Assembly (NCBI RefSeq): GCF_016879755.1
Contig: NZ_WOFU01000002.1
Location: 310,001-374,000, forward strand
Length of the DNA: 64,000 nt
DNA from: Bacillus sp. B15-48
Lineage (GTDB): Bacteria; Bacillota; Bacilli; Bacillales; Cytobacillaceae
Direction: 5' to 3'
Position numbers and translations under genes: made by a program. Below the pieces are notes generated by a model. The model was not told the DNA's origin, did no database searches, and saw only the letters and a program-made list of their open reading frames with translations. This document shows positions 7,709 through 15,809 of the stretch, piece by piece (position 1 is the first letter of the stretch; every line of letters begins with the position of its first letter).

Positions 7709-8869
7709 TTACTGCCCGTTAGTCTGCGATAAATCAACAATGGTTGATTCCTTTCCACCAATCAACAAAATATCTCCTAGTGTTTCCTTCATTTTGCAAT
7801 TACGTTCAACCCAAACATCTTCACTAACAACTGCATTCTCTATCCTTATATTTTTACCAATAATGGCGTTGGGTAAAACGACTGAGTTTTTTATTACCGA
7901 ACCCCGTCCAACGGTGACACCAGGTGAGATAACAGAATGCAATAAATTGCCGAAAATTTCACACCCTTCACTCAGTAACGATTGTTTAATATATGCTTCC
8001 TCATCTAAATAGGGCGGTGGAAGAGTCGTCTCAGCAGTATAGATAGACCACTCTTTCTGTTGGAGAAACAGGTTCGTATGTGCATTTAATAAATCCATAT
8101 TTGCTTCCCAAAAACTCTCAATAGTTCCAACATCTTTCCAATATCCTTCGAACGGATAAGCAAATAACCGATAATTTGCTGTTAGCATAAAAGGGATGAT
8201 ATCCTTCGCAAAATCATAAAAAGTTACTTTATCCTGTTGAAACTGTTCAAAAATCGTTTTTAATGTACTCCAATTGAAAATGTATATACCCATTGATGCA
8301 AGATTCGATTGAGGACTGAGAGGTTTTTCTTCAAACCCGAGGATTTCTTGTGATTCTGGATCCACATCCATTATTCCATATCTTGATGCATCCTTCCACG
8401 GAACATGTGACAAAGCGATTGTAGCATCTGCGAGATTTTTTTTATGTACCTGAAGCAACTTATTATAGTCCATTTTATAAATTTGATCACCTGAAATGAC
8501 TAGTACATACTCGGGATCATAGTACTCAATGAATTGGCGATTTTGTGCAATCGCTTGTGCGGTACCTTCATACCAATGATCCATGTCATCGCATTGAAAA
8601 GGAGGGAGAAAAGTGATTCCGCCATTTTTTTGATTTAATTCCCACGTAGCACCATTACTAATATAATTTTGTAATACATGTGGTTGATATTGAGTTAGAA
8701 CTCCTACAGCTTCCATCCCCGAATTTCGGCAATTACTTAAAGCAAAATCAATAATACGATACTTCCCCCCAAAAGGGACCGCCGGCTTAGCTATTTTTTC
8801 AGTAAGTTTTTTTAGTCTTGTACCCCTTCCACCTGCCAATAATAATGTCAGGATCTCTCTCCTTGCCAT
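7709..8869 (-). CDS. glgC: Glucose-1-phosphate adenylyltransferase (ADP-glucose pyrophosphorylase)
   Basis: Makes ADP-glucose from ATP and glucose-1-phosphate, the donor for glycogen. The 386-residue protein has the nucleotide loop [22 protein letters not shown], the substrate motif [22 protein letters not shown] and a C-terminal left-handed beta-helix with hexapeptide-like repeats (about residues 290-370). Length and motifs match GlgC. AAAGGAG precedes the ATG. It is unusual in standing alone; glgB, glgD, glgA and glgP are not in the window, so either they are elsewhere or this enzyme serves another purpose. Confidence 0.9.
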   Translation of the reverse strand: MARREILTLLLAGGRGTRLKKLTEKIAKPAVPFGGKYRIIDFALSNCRNSGMEAVGVLTQYQPHVLQNYISNGATWELNQKNGGITFLPPFQCDDMDHWYEGTAQAIAQNRQFIEYYDPEYVLVISGDQIYKMDYNKLLQVHKKNLADATIALSHVPWKDASRYGIMDVDPESQEILGFEEKPLSPQSNLASMGIYIFNWSTLKTIFEQFQQDKVTFYDFAKDIIPFMLTANYRLFAYPFEGYWKDVGTIESFWEANMDLLNAHTNLFLQQKEWSIYTAETTLPPPYLDEEAYIKQSLLSEGCEIFGNLLHSVISPGVTVGRGSVIKNSVVLPNAIIGKNIRIENAVVSEDVWVERNCKMKETLGDILLIGGKESTIVDLSQTNGQ

Positions 8870-9164
8870 AAAATTCTCCTTTGGTATTTATATTTTAGGT
8901 GACTTTCACCAATTCACTTAAACCAAAGTTGACCATAGCTGTTTCTTTATATTTTTTAAATTGTTTATCCCTTTAAATTTATCAAAGGATTTTTAGTTTT
9001 TAAACCTAAACTTATCGACCAACTTTTCAATCTTATGACATTCTTTCAGTCATTCACATGAAAAGTTTTAATTATAGTGAAAATTCTCTTTCTAATTTGT
9101 CAAATTAACGCGATAAAATAGCACTAAAGTTATAGATGTTTTATTTTGACGATGATCGGCTTTG
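8870..9164. other. Gene-free spacer upstream of glgC
   Basis: About 300 AT-rich bases between the glgC ribosome site and the cvfC terminator. I see no convincing ORF, RNA or dyad beyond ordinary promoter-like AT stretches that would serve glgC. Confidence 0.6.
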
Positions 9165-9212
9165 AAAACAAAATGAACAAACCTGTCTTATTTAGACAGG
9201 TTTGTTCATTTT
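9165..9212. terminator. Very strong 18-base-pair terminator after cvfC
   Basis: AAAATGAACAAACCTGTC pairs perfectly with its complement around a seven-base loop. Both sides are T-rich, so it can work in both directions. The stem overlaps the cvfC stop. Confidence 0.9.
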
Positions 9213-10335
9213 ATTTTCTTTTTCTTGATTCTGTCATTTGTTTCCATACAGAACCTTTTGCTTCTTCCCCTTGTTCAATCCGAGAGATGGCTAACTTTAT
9301 TTGCAGACTCACTTCAAATTCCGGGTCGGATTCTGCTGCTTTTAATGCTGGAAGTGCATTTTCGTCTCCAACTTCATATAAAAACATTGCAGCACGCCAA
9401 CGGACAAGTTTGCTTTCATCTTTTAGCGCTGCTATCATTGCATCGCACGCTTCGGGAAAGCCCAAATCCGACAAACAGTCTCCCGCTGTCCTTCTTACAG
9501 TTACATTCTTATCCTTTAAAGCGTTATACAAATAGGGTAATACCGCTTTATCTTCAATCATGCCAAAGTACACAGTAGCAAGCCTTCGAATCGAAGCCTT
9601 TTCATCCTCTAATGCTCTAGCCAACAATGGCAAATCATCAATCGTTGGGTCAGGCAGTTGTTCTAATAACTGATATCGCTTTCGCCAATCAGGGTGGCTA
9701 AATTCGTCCATTCTCACTTGCTTTCGAGCCATGGAAGATGGTTTCTTCACTGGTTTTTTTGCTTCAGTTATGAGTTGTTCGAGTCTCTCTGAAGGATATG
9801 CAGCCATTAATTCTTCCTTCATCTCAGCACCAATCTCGTCCATAATGCCGTATCGAACACCGTAATCCTTCCACTTCCTTACCATAACAAGATTATCATC
9901 AGGTCCTTGAACGGCAAGCGCCGCTTTAGCAAACACTTCTGGGAGAGCAATCCGTTTTTCTTCTGTTCCATCTGTCAACTTAATTTGGACTGGCACTCCT
10001 TTATACATGTGCACCTGTACTTTTGTTTCACCAAAATGGGCATTAATATGATTTTCGGTCCTTTTACTATCTTCATTACCTTGTCCAAAAGCTTTTCTTA
10101 CTTTCGGTAAAATAACTTGCCATTCAAACCGTGCATTTCTTTCTATCGCCAAAAAATCCGCAACATGATATACACCTTTTACTCCTTCAATGGAAAGAAT
10201 TTTTTGAATCACTTCCGGTGCCCCTGCTAATGAATCCTTTTTATAATTATGACTTTTCCCCATTGGAAGTTCTTCGGCTAAATTTATTTTCATCGTATTC
10301 GGGCTTGGAGTTGGCTCGATCGAAGTAATTTTCAT
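9211..10335 (-). CDS. ypgR: Conserved virulence factor C family protein (YpgR)
   Basis: A 374-residue protein with an N-terminal Nfu/NifU-N-like domain (about residues 1-90, opening TSIEPTPSPNTMKINL), a middle linker, and a C-terminal run of HEAT-like helical repeats (about residues 225-355: YQLLEQLPDPTIDDLPLLARAL, DKAVLPYLYNALKD and similar). Staphylococcus aureus CvfC and B. subtilis YpgR share this layout. The biochemical role is not settled. The Nfu-type N domain hints at iron-sulfur or scaffold interactions, but it lacks the CxxC of true Nfu carriers. Single gene with its own terminator. Confidence 0.85.
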   Translation of the reverse strand: MKITSIEPTPSPNTMKINLAEELPMGKSHNYKKDSLAGAPEVIQKILSIEGVKGVYHVADFLAIERNARFEWQVILPKVRKAFGQGNEDSKRTENHINAHFGETKVQVHMYKGVPVQIKLTDGTEEKRIALPEVFAKAALAVQGPDDNLVMVRKWKDYGVRYGIMDEIGAEMKEELMAAYPSERLEQLITEAKKPVKKPSSMARKQVRMDEFSHPDWRKRYQLLEQLPDPTIDDLPLLARALEDEKASIRRLATVYFGMIEDKAVLPYLYNALKDKNVTVRRTAGDCLSDLGFPEACDAMIAALKDESKLVRWRAAMFLYEVGDENALPALKAAESDPEFEVSLQIKLAISRIEQGEEAKGSVWKQMTESRKRK

Positions 10336-10428
10336 TATCCCACCCCTATATGCTTTAAAATTAATCCTATTTTACCATATATAGAAATGACGTTTCATTG
10401 ACTATGCTTATAAGTCTAATTCGCAAGC

Positions 10429-12300
10429 TTAATCTGCTAACTCTGATAAATAGCTCCATCTTTCAATTAGATTCTCTAATTGTTCGTTCAACTCTCCCTC
10501 CTCCGTCATAAGGTTTTGACCTTTTTCAAAGTCACTGCCAATGCCAGCCATTTCGCCTTGAATTTCCTCTATCCTGGTTTCGATCGCCGTAATTTTATCT
10601 TCAATCTCTTCCCATTCTCTTTTTTCCATATAGGACATTTTCTTTTTCTTTGGCTTATTATCGACTTCAAGCTTTTCCTTTTTATGGTCATTAGCAGGCA
10701 TTTCTTTGATATTCTGCTTTTCCAAGTACTCAGTGTAATTCCCAAAATGGAGCGAAATATCTCCATTTCCTTCCAGAACTAATAATTCATCAACCACTTT
10801 ATCAAGAAAGTACCGATCATGTGAAACAGTAATAACTACACCCGGGAAATCTTCAAGATAATCCTCAAGTATGGTCAAAGTTTGCGTATCGAGATCATTC
10901 GTCGGTTCATCTAACAATAGGACATTCGGTTCCTCCATCAATAGTTTCAGCAAGTATAATCTTCGTTTTTCACCACCAGAGAGCTTTTTAATCGGGGAAC
11001 CATGTGTGAAAGGAGGGAACAGAAACCTCTCGAGCATTTGCGAGGCTGAAATGGTTTTTCCATCAGAAGTATGAACGATTTGCGCTGTTTCTTTTAAGTA
11101 TTCAATCATGCGCTTATTCTCGTCTAATCCTTCATTCTCCTGGGTATAATAGGCGATTTTAACTGTCTGGCCAGTAATTAATTCACCTGAATCAAGTGGA
11201 AGCTTTTTCGCGAGAATATTCAGCAAAGTCGACTTTCCAGATCCATTTCTTCCAATAATCCCTATCCGACCTCCGGGCTTTACAAGCAAATTGAAGTCCT
11301 GGAAAATCACTTTATTTTCAAATGACTTTGATGCCGACTTTAACTCTAGAACTTGTTTGCCAAGGCGACTGCCGTTTAAAGAAATGTCTATTTTTTCTGT
11401 TCCTTTATTTGGACTCACCTCAGATTCTAGCTGGTCGAAGCGCTGAATTCTCGCTTTTTGCTTTGTTGTCCGCGCTTTTGCTCCTCGGCGAATCCACTCT
11501 AACTCATTTCGAAAAAGATTCCTTTTCTTTTCTAGTGTTGCCGCCTCATTTTCCTCACGAATGGCCTTTGCTTCTAGAAAACTAGCATAATTCCCTTTAT
11601 AGCTATAAAGCGCACCACCGTCTAATTCAAATATTCGGTTTGACACCCGGTCCAGAAAATAACGATCATGGGTCACAAGCAAAAGCGACCCGGTATAACG
11701 ACTTAAAAAGTCCTCCAACCATTTTACAGATTCAAAATCGAGGTGGTTTGTTGGCTCATCTAAAATGAGTAAGTCAGGTGCTTCAATCAACACTTGGGCT
11801 AGTGCTACCCGTTTTTTCTGACCACCCGAAAGCTCCCCAACCTTTTTCGTAAAATCTGTAATCCCCAATTTCATTAAAATTGTTTTTGCAGCTGTATTCG
11901 CATCCCAAGCATTTTCCCTATCCATCCGCTGTTGCAATTTAATTAACTCTTCTTGAAGGAATGGATTCTCATTGTCCTTAGACAATTCTAATAATGTATG
12001 CTCATATTCTCTCATTAGCTTTAAGATTGGAGCCTCACCTTGAAACACCTGTTCAAGAACAACTCGATCAGACTGTAGTTCTGGTTGTTGTGATAAATAG
12101 CTAATTCGGTAATCCTTCCCCGTGTTGATTTCCCCTGCATCTGCTTGATCCACTCTAGCGACAATTTTCAAGAGCGAAGACTTTCCTGTGCCGTTTACAC
12201 CAATTAAACCGACTCGTTCACGCTCTCCAATTGTAAAATTGATATCGTTAAATAAAATTTTTTCCCCATAAGATTTCGTCAGATTTTCAATTGAGATCAT
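10429..12300 (-). CDS. ABC-F family ATPase, Uup/YfmR type
   Basis: A soluble ATPase with two ABC domains and no membrane segments. The first has Walker A GVNGTGKSSLLKI and signature LSGGQKKR, the second GRNGSGKSTLLNI and LSGGEKRR, each followed by LLDEPTNHL or LLDEPTNDL. A charged linker lies between them, and a C-terminal coiled coil (about residues 545-620) marks the Uup-like subgroup. ABC-F proteins act on ribosomes, resolving stalled or awkward peptide-bond formation. The YfmR group is associated with polyproline-type stalls. I place the start at ATG 12300 (ISIENLTKSYGEK); an ATG at 12321 is possible because neither has a strong ribosome site. Confidence 0.9.
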   Translation of the reverse strand: MISIENLTKSYGEKILFNDINFTIGERERVGLIGVNGTGKSSLLKIVARVDQADAGEINTGKDYRISYLSQQPELQSDRVVLEQVFQGEAPILKLMREYEHTLLELSKDNENPFLQEELIKLQQRMDRENAWDANTAAKTILMKLGITDFTKKVGELSGGQKKRVALAQVLIEAPDLLILDEPTNHLDFESVKWLEDFLSRYTGSLLLVTHDRYFLDRVSNRIFELDGGALYSYKGNYASFLEAKAIREENEAATLEKKRNLFRNELEWIRRGAKARTTKQKARIQRFDQLESEVSPNKGTEKIDISLNGSRLGKQVLELKSASKSFENKVIFQDFNLLVKPGGRIGIIGRNGSGKSTLLNILAKKLPLDSGELITGQTVKIAYYTQENEGLDENKRMIEYLKETAQIVHTSDGKTISASQMLERFLFPPFTHGSPIKKLSGGEKRRLYLLKLLMEEPNVLLLDEPTNDLDTQTLTILEDYLEDFPGVVITVSHDRYFLDKVVDELLVLEGNGDISLHFGNYTEYLEKQNIKEMPANDHKKEKLEVDNKPKKKKMSYMEKREWEEIEDKITAIETRIEEIQGEMAGIGSDFEKGQNLMTEEGELNEQLENLIERWSYLSELAD

Positions 12301-12368
12301 TTTCAAACTTAACCATTCCATTCATTGTATAGTTATTGTATATTTTATCATATTAAAATCGCAAAATT

Positions 12369-12396
12369 TAAAAAAGCACCATACTATGATGGTACC
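12369..12396 (-). terminator. Terminator after the second degV
   Basis: A seven-base stem with one mismatch (GCACCAT against ATGGTAC) is followed by TTTTTT on the minus strand. Confidence 0.7.
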
Positions 12397-13247
12397 TATC
12401 TTTTATCATTATACCAACTAATCCCAATTGTATTTTCACCTGCATGTACCCCGATGACCGCACCCAAAGGATAGCTAGAAAAAGTGACTTCTTCAAATTC
12501 TACTTCCAATTCTTTTTTCCATTGATTGGCTGTTTCTACATGAAGACCATAAAGTAAATAGGCTTCGTTAAACCGATGCTTTTGATAGGAAGTTCGAAAG
12601 TAACCGAAGATTTTTTCCTTTGCTTTTTTCTCACTACGTGCTTTATCCTTTACTTCCAGCGCTCCGTCAATAATCGAAATAATTGGTTTAACGTTCAAAA
12701 CGCTGCCGAGAAAAAACTTTGCACTCGACATTCGGCCACTTCGATGCAATTGTTCTAAACTTCCAACAAGGACATACGTCTCGTTTGTATTCCGGATTTC
12801 CTCCAGTTGCTCTTTAATTTCTTGAACATTTGCCCCGTTTCTAGAAAGTTCCATTCCCTTTTTAATGAGGACTGTTTGTGGGTATGTAAGAATTTTTGAA
12901 TCAATGGTGGCAATCGGTTTGGTAAGCAATTTTGATGCCTGCTCACTTGAGTCAATCGTCCCGCTTAGCTTTTTGGAAAGAAGCACAGCAATCACTTCAT
13001 CATATTCCTTCATCAACTTCTCATAAAGTTCTTTAAAGGCACCAACAGATGGCTGTGATGTTTTTGGAGGTTCGTTTAATGTCTTTAGTTTTTCATATAA
13101 CTGTTTTGCTGACAAATCAACACCGTCAGTATATTCGACTCCATCAAGAATAATTGACATAGGCACTTGATATAAATCAGGATGTTGGACCAACTCTTCA
13201 TCTAATATGGCAGTACTATCGGTAACCCACGCTATCCTTTTCACCAT
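12396..13247 (-). CDS. DegV family fatty-acid-binding protein
   Basis: A complete 283-residue DegV protein. It starts VKRIAWVTDSTAILDEE, includes the conserved TSQPSVGAF (ligand-site Thr-Ser pair), IDSKILTYPQ and GRMSSAKFFLGSVLNVKPII, and ends with HAGENTIGISWY. These proteins bind a fatty acid between two alpha/beta domains and deliver it to FakA-type kinases. No kinase is nearby. AGGAGG precedes the ATG by five bases. It is only distantly similar to the partial DegV at the window start, so they are paralogues rather than a recent duplication. Confidence 0.92.
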   Translation of the reverse strand: MVKRIAWVTDSTAILDEELVQHPDLYQVPMSIILDGVEYTDGVDLSAKQLYEKLKTLNEPPKTSQPSVGAFKELYEKLMKEYDEVIAVLLSKKLSGTIDSSEQASKLLTKPIATIDSKILTYPQTVLIKKGMELSRNGANVQEIKEQLEEIRNTNETYVLVGSLEQLHRSGRMSSAKFFLGSVLNVKPIISIIDGALEVKDKARSEKKAKEKIFGYFRTSYQKHRFNEAYLLYGLHVETANQWKKELEVEFEEVTFSSYPLGAVIGVHAGENTIGISWYNDKR

Positions 13248-13335
13248 TCATCCCTCCTTATGTTATGTTCATTATATGGTCTTAACTCCAATCTAATGTG
13301 TTAGGTGAATATAAATTTTATTCTCTACGTTTATT

Positions 13336-13878
13336 TTACATAATATTTTCTAACTCTTGCAAAGAGATAACCATATACTCAACCATTTCTGTCAAATCTT
13401 CTATATGGTCTTCCCTGACAAGACGATTAAAATGCACCGTTGTTTTATTTTCGATTAGCGTTCCTTTATTAACAGGATGAAAACTAGCGACTTGACTAAT
13501 CGTTCTGTCATTTCCCCATATTGTCTCTAATAATCTTTGGATTTCATTATATAATATTGGGTCATCCTCATGTGTTAACAAAAAGCTAACGGTGATTTCA
13601 GCACCGGCTAGTGGGGATGTTTCGGCGTGATCTAATATTTCTGCTGCCAAGTTTTTTAATGCTGCTTCAACGATAAGCACAGCAATAACTGAGTTCCTTT
13701 TTTGGTGACTGAGAGAAAAAGATAAACTAAATCTTCTTGACAGTTTCGCTAAATTAATAATATCATCCCGGTCGACAATTCGTATATCCCCATCTAAATC
13801 TTTATCGTAGATCGCCCCTTCTACGACAACCTTAATATTGTCAAAAGCTGTTGGATCAAACAATCTCTTCGCCCCCAT
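13336..13878 (-). CDS. Uncharacterised 180-residue protein
   Basis: I do not recognise this family. The protein is soluble, mixed alpha/beta, with motifs such as DNIKVVVEGAIYDKDL, RIVDRDDIINLAKLSRRF and LVREDHIEDLTEMVEYMV. No membrane segment, cysteine pair or nucleotide loop is visible. The start is uncertain: the ATG at 13878 has a poor ribosome site, while a TTG five codons in (before FDPTAFDN) has GGGGG upstream. It is a single gene between degV and the divergent metA. Even codon use and a normal composition argue that it is a real gene. Confidence 0.65.
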   Translation of the reverse strand: MGAKRLFDPTAFDNIKVVVEGAIYDKDLDGDIRIVDRDDIINLAKLSRRFSLSFSLSHQKRNSVIAVLIVEAALKNLAAEILDHAETSPLAGAEITVSFLLTHEDDPILYNEIQRLLETIWGNDRTISQVASFHPVNKGTLIENKTTVHFNRLVREDHIEDLTEMVEYMVISLQELENIM

Positions 13879-13982
13879 TCTTTCTTAAGTTTCATTATAC
13901 AATTATTTTGTTTGTTTATTTATTCTAAGTTTTTTTGAAATTTAACAATTCTTAAATTGCTAGTTACGAAAAGTCCGCTTAT

Positions 13983-14004
13983 AATTATACATACCTGTAT
14001 AATT
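13983..14004. promoter_or_regulatory. Inverted repeat just before the metA ribosome site
   Basis: AATTATAC and GTATAATT face each other across ATACCT, ending seven bases before AAGGAGGTG. It could be an operator over the metA promoter or a leader hairpin. No S-box (SAM riboswitch) features are present in the 140-base upstream region. Confidence 0.45.
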
Positions 14005-14024
14005 GTTATAAGGAGGTGGATACA

Positions 14025-14933
14025 TTGCCAATCAAAATACCTAAGCTTCTTCCGGCACGAGAAATCCTTGAAGAGGAAAACATCTTTATAATGGATGAAG
14101 ACCGTGCGAATAAACAGGATATCCGACCATTGAATATCATTATTTTAAACTTAATGCCAGAAAAGGAAAAAACCGAGGCACAGTTTTTACGTTTGCTCGG
14201 CAATACACCACTCCAGGTTAATATCACCTTTTTAAAGACGGCTACTTATGAATCAAAAAATACAAGTCGTTATCACCTGGATCAATTTTATACAACATTT
14301 GCTGAGGTTAAACACAAGAAATTCGACGGTATGATTATTACCGGTGCACCAATCGAACTCATTCCCTTTAATGAAGTGAACTATTGGGATGAACTTGTTG
14401 AAATTTTCGAATGGACGAAAACGAACGTCACTTCAACCTTGCATATTTGTTGGGGGGCCCAAGCCGCACTATATTATCATTATGATATCGGTAAATTTGA
14501 ATTGCCGGCAAAATGTTCAGGGGTTTTTGCTCATAAAATTTTTGATAATAAAGAAATGCTCTTACGCGGGTTTGATGATGTTTTTTATGCACCCCATTCA
14601 CGGTATACCGATGTTTCCGAGGAAGCGATTTTAAACTCACCAAATTTAAAATTATTATCCTCATCAGAAGAAGCAGGTCCTTTTATCATCCATTCACTAG
14701 ATCGCAAACATATAATGGTGACTGGTCATTTAGAATATGAAACAGAAACACTCGCTCAAGAATATGAACGAGATATAGAAAGGGGGCTATCAGTTCCTGT
14801 TCCTGTCCATTACTTCCCTAAGGACAACCCTAATGAAAACCCTGTGAACACGTGGCGTTCACATGCGCATTTATTCTTTTCAAATTGGCTTAACTATTAT
14901 GTTTACCAACAAACGCCATTTGATTGGAAATGA
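14025..14933 (+). CDS. metA: Homoserine O-acetyltransferase of the MetA family
   Basis: Activates homoserine for methionine synthesis. It has the MetA fold with catalytic Cys142 (HICWGAQA) and the His/Glu pair in VTGHLEYE. Position 111, which sets acyl-CoA choice in this family, is Glu (GAPIELIPF); Glu111 enzymes such as the B. cereus one use acetyl-CoA, whereas E. coli MetA has Gly and uses succinyl-CoA. So despite the common name succinyltransferase I predict acetyl transfer. The start is TTG at 14025 with AAGGAGGTG six bases upstream; it gives 302 residues and makes the residue numbers align. It has its own terminator. Confidence 0.94.
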   Translation: MPIKIPKLLPAREILEEENIFIMDEDRANKQDIRPLNIIILNLMPEKEKTEAQFLRLLGNTPLQVNITFLKTATYESKNTSRYHLDQFYTTFAEVKHKKFDGMIITGAPIELIPFNEVNYWDELVEIFEWTKTNVTSTLHICWGAQAALYYHYDIGKFELPAKCSGVFAHKIFDNKEMLLRGFDDVFYAPHSRYTDVSEEAILNSPNLKLLSSSEEAGPFIIHSLDRKHIMVTGHLEYETETLAQEYERDIERGLSVPVPVHYFPKDNPNENPVNTWRSHAHLFFSNWLNYYVYQQTPFDWK

Positions 14934-14942
14934 AAGGATGTT

Positions 14943-14976
14943 AAAGGAGCTTCCCTTATCGGGTAAGCTCCTTTTT
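14943..14976 (+). terminator. Terminator after metA
   Basis: AAAGGAGCTT pairs with AAGCTCCTTT and runs into TTTTT. Confidence 0.9.
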
Positions 14977-15047
14977 AAAATTTTTCAAACACTGTTTACT
15001 CTCTCGTAAAAAAAGAAACAACTAGAACATAGAAAGGGAGTGAATTT

Positions 15048-15266
15048 ATGATGAATAACGAACAGCTCACAGGCGTTTTTAAAAATCATTTCGGTGAAAT
15101 CATCTCGTTTAAAACCTCTAATGGAAGAATCATTTCCTACCGAAAAGCCTTACAAGAAGTCGAGGCGGGGGTTATCAATGGAGTAGATATTAAAGATACT
15201 TTGAATCAAAATGACCCATTTGAATATGATTTCCGGGATGTAAATGATCTTCCATTACTAGAATGA
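15048..15266 (+). CDS. Small DUF3892-like protein
   Basis: A 72-residue soluble acidic protein. The pattern GEIISFKTSNGRIISYRKALQE followed by GVINGVDI resembles the DUF3892 family, in which a short beta hairpin precedes a helix and a G-x-I-x-G-V motif. Function unknown. AAAGGGAG lies before two adjacent ATG codons (15048 and 15051), either of which could serve. It is transcribed alone and converges on mntR through a shared terminator. Confidence 0.7.
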   Translation: MMNNEQLTGVFKNHFGEIISFKTSNGRIISYRKALQEVEAGVINGVDIKDTLNQNDPFEYDFRDVNDLPLLE

Positions 15267-15267
15267 T

Positions 15268-15299
15268 TAAAAACACCTGACTGTTCTGTCAGGTGTTTG
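15268..15299. terminator. Shared terminator of the DUF3892-like gene and mntR
   Basis: AAACACCTGAC and GTCAGGTGTTT form a perfect 11-base stem that serves both convergent genes. It overlaps the mntR stop. Confidence 0.85.
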
Positions 15300-15729
15300 G
15301 ATGTTCCTCTTCTATTTCATTCTTTCTTTGTATTTCACGCAGAGCATGGATCCTTGTTTCATCTTCTTCAAAGTATTGAACGAGATCCCCAATTCGGTCA
15401 ATCGCGTCCCAACTTAAATGGTGTTCAATACCTTCTACATCTTCGTAAATATTTTCCTCTTTAACGCCAATAATATTTAACAATTGTTCGAGAAGATCAT
15501 GACGATAAACTAAGCGCTTTCCAGTCTTATTTCCCTTTGCAGTTAAGACAAATCCACGGTACTTTTCATAAACTAAATATTGATCTTTATCCAATTTCTG
15601 GACCATTTTTGTGACCGAGGAGGGATGGACAGACAGTGCCTCCGCAATATCTGAAACTCTTGCATATCCTTTATCTTCAATTAAAATATAAATCTGTTCA
15701 ATGTAATCTTCCATACTAGGTGTCGGCAT
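15289..15729 (-). CDS. mntR: Manganese-responsive transcriptional regulator MntR
   Basis: A DtxR-family repressor of manganese uptake. All metal ligands of B. subtilis MntR are present at the same numbers: D8, E11, H77, E99, E102 and H103. The winged helix spans about residues 8-65 ([15 protein letters not shown] recognition helix), followed by the dimerisation helices. At 146 residues it has no SH3-like third domain, as expected for MntR rather than IdeR. No mntH or mntABC genes are in the window, so it acts at distant targets. Confidence 0.95.
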   Translation of the reverse strand: MPTPSMEDYIEQIYILIEDKGYARVSDIAEALSVHPSSVTKMVQKLDKDQYLVYEKYRGFVLTAKGNKTGKRLVYRHDLLEQLLNIIGVKEENIYEDVEGIEHHLSWDAIDRIGDLVQYFEEDETRIHALREIQRKNEIEEEHPNT

Positions 15730-15809
15730 CCCTTACCCTCCAATATGTATTCCATACCCAACTAAATTTTACTATATATGAATGATATTTACAAGATAGG
15801 CATCTTCTG

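Noticed and set aside
13879-14024. S-box (SAM riboswitch) before metA
   Set aside because: The 145-base region is AT-rich and lacks the conserved S-box core and a terminator; only a short inverted repeat is seen.
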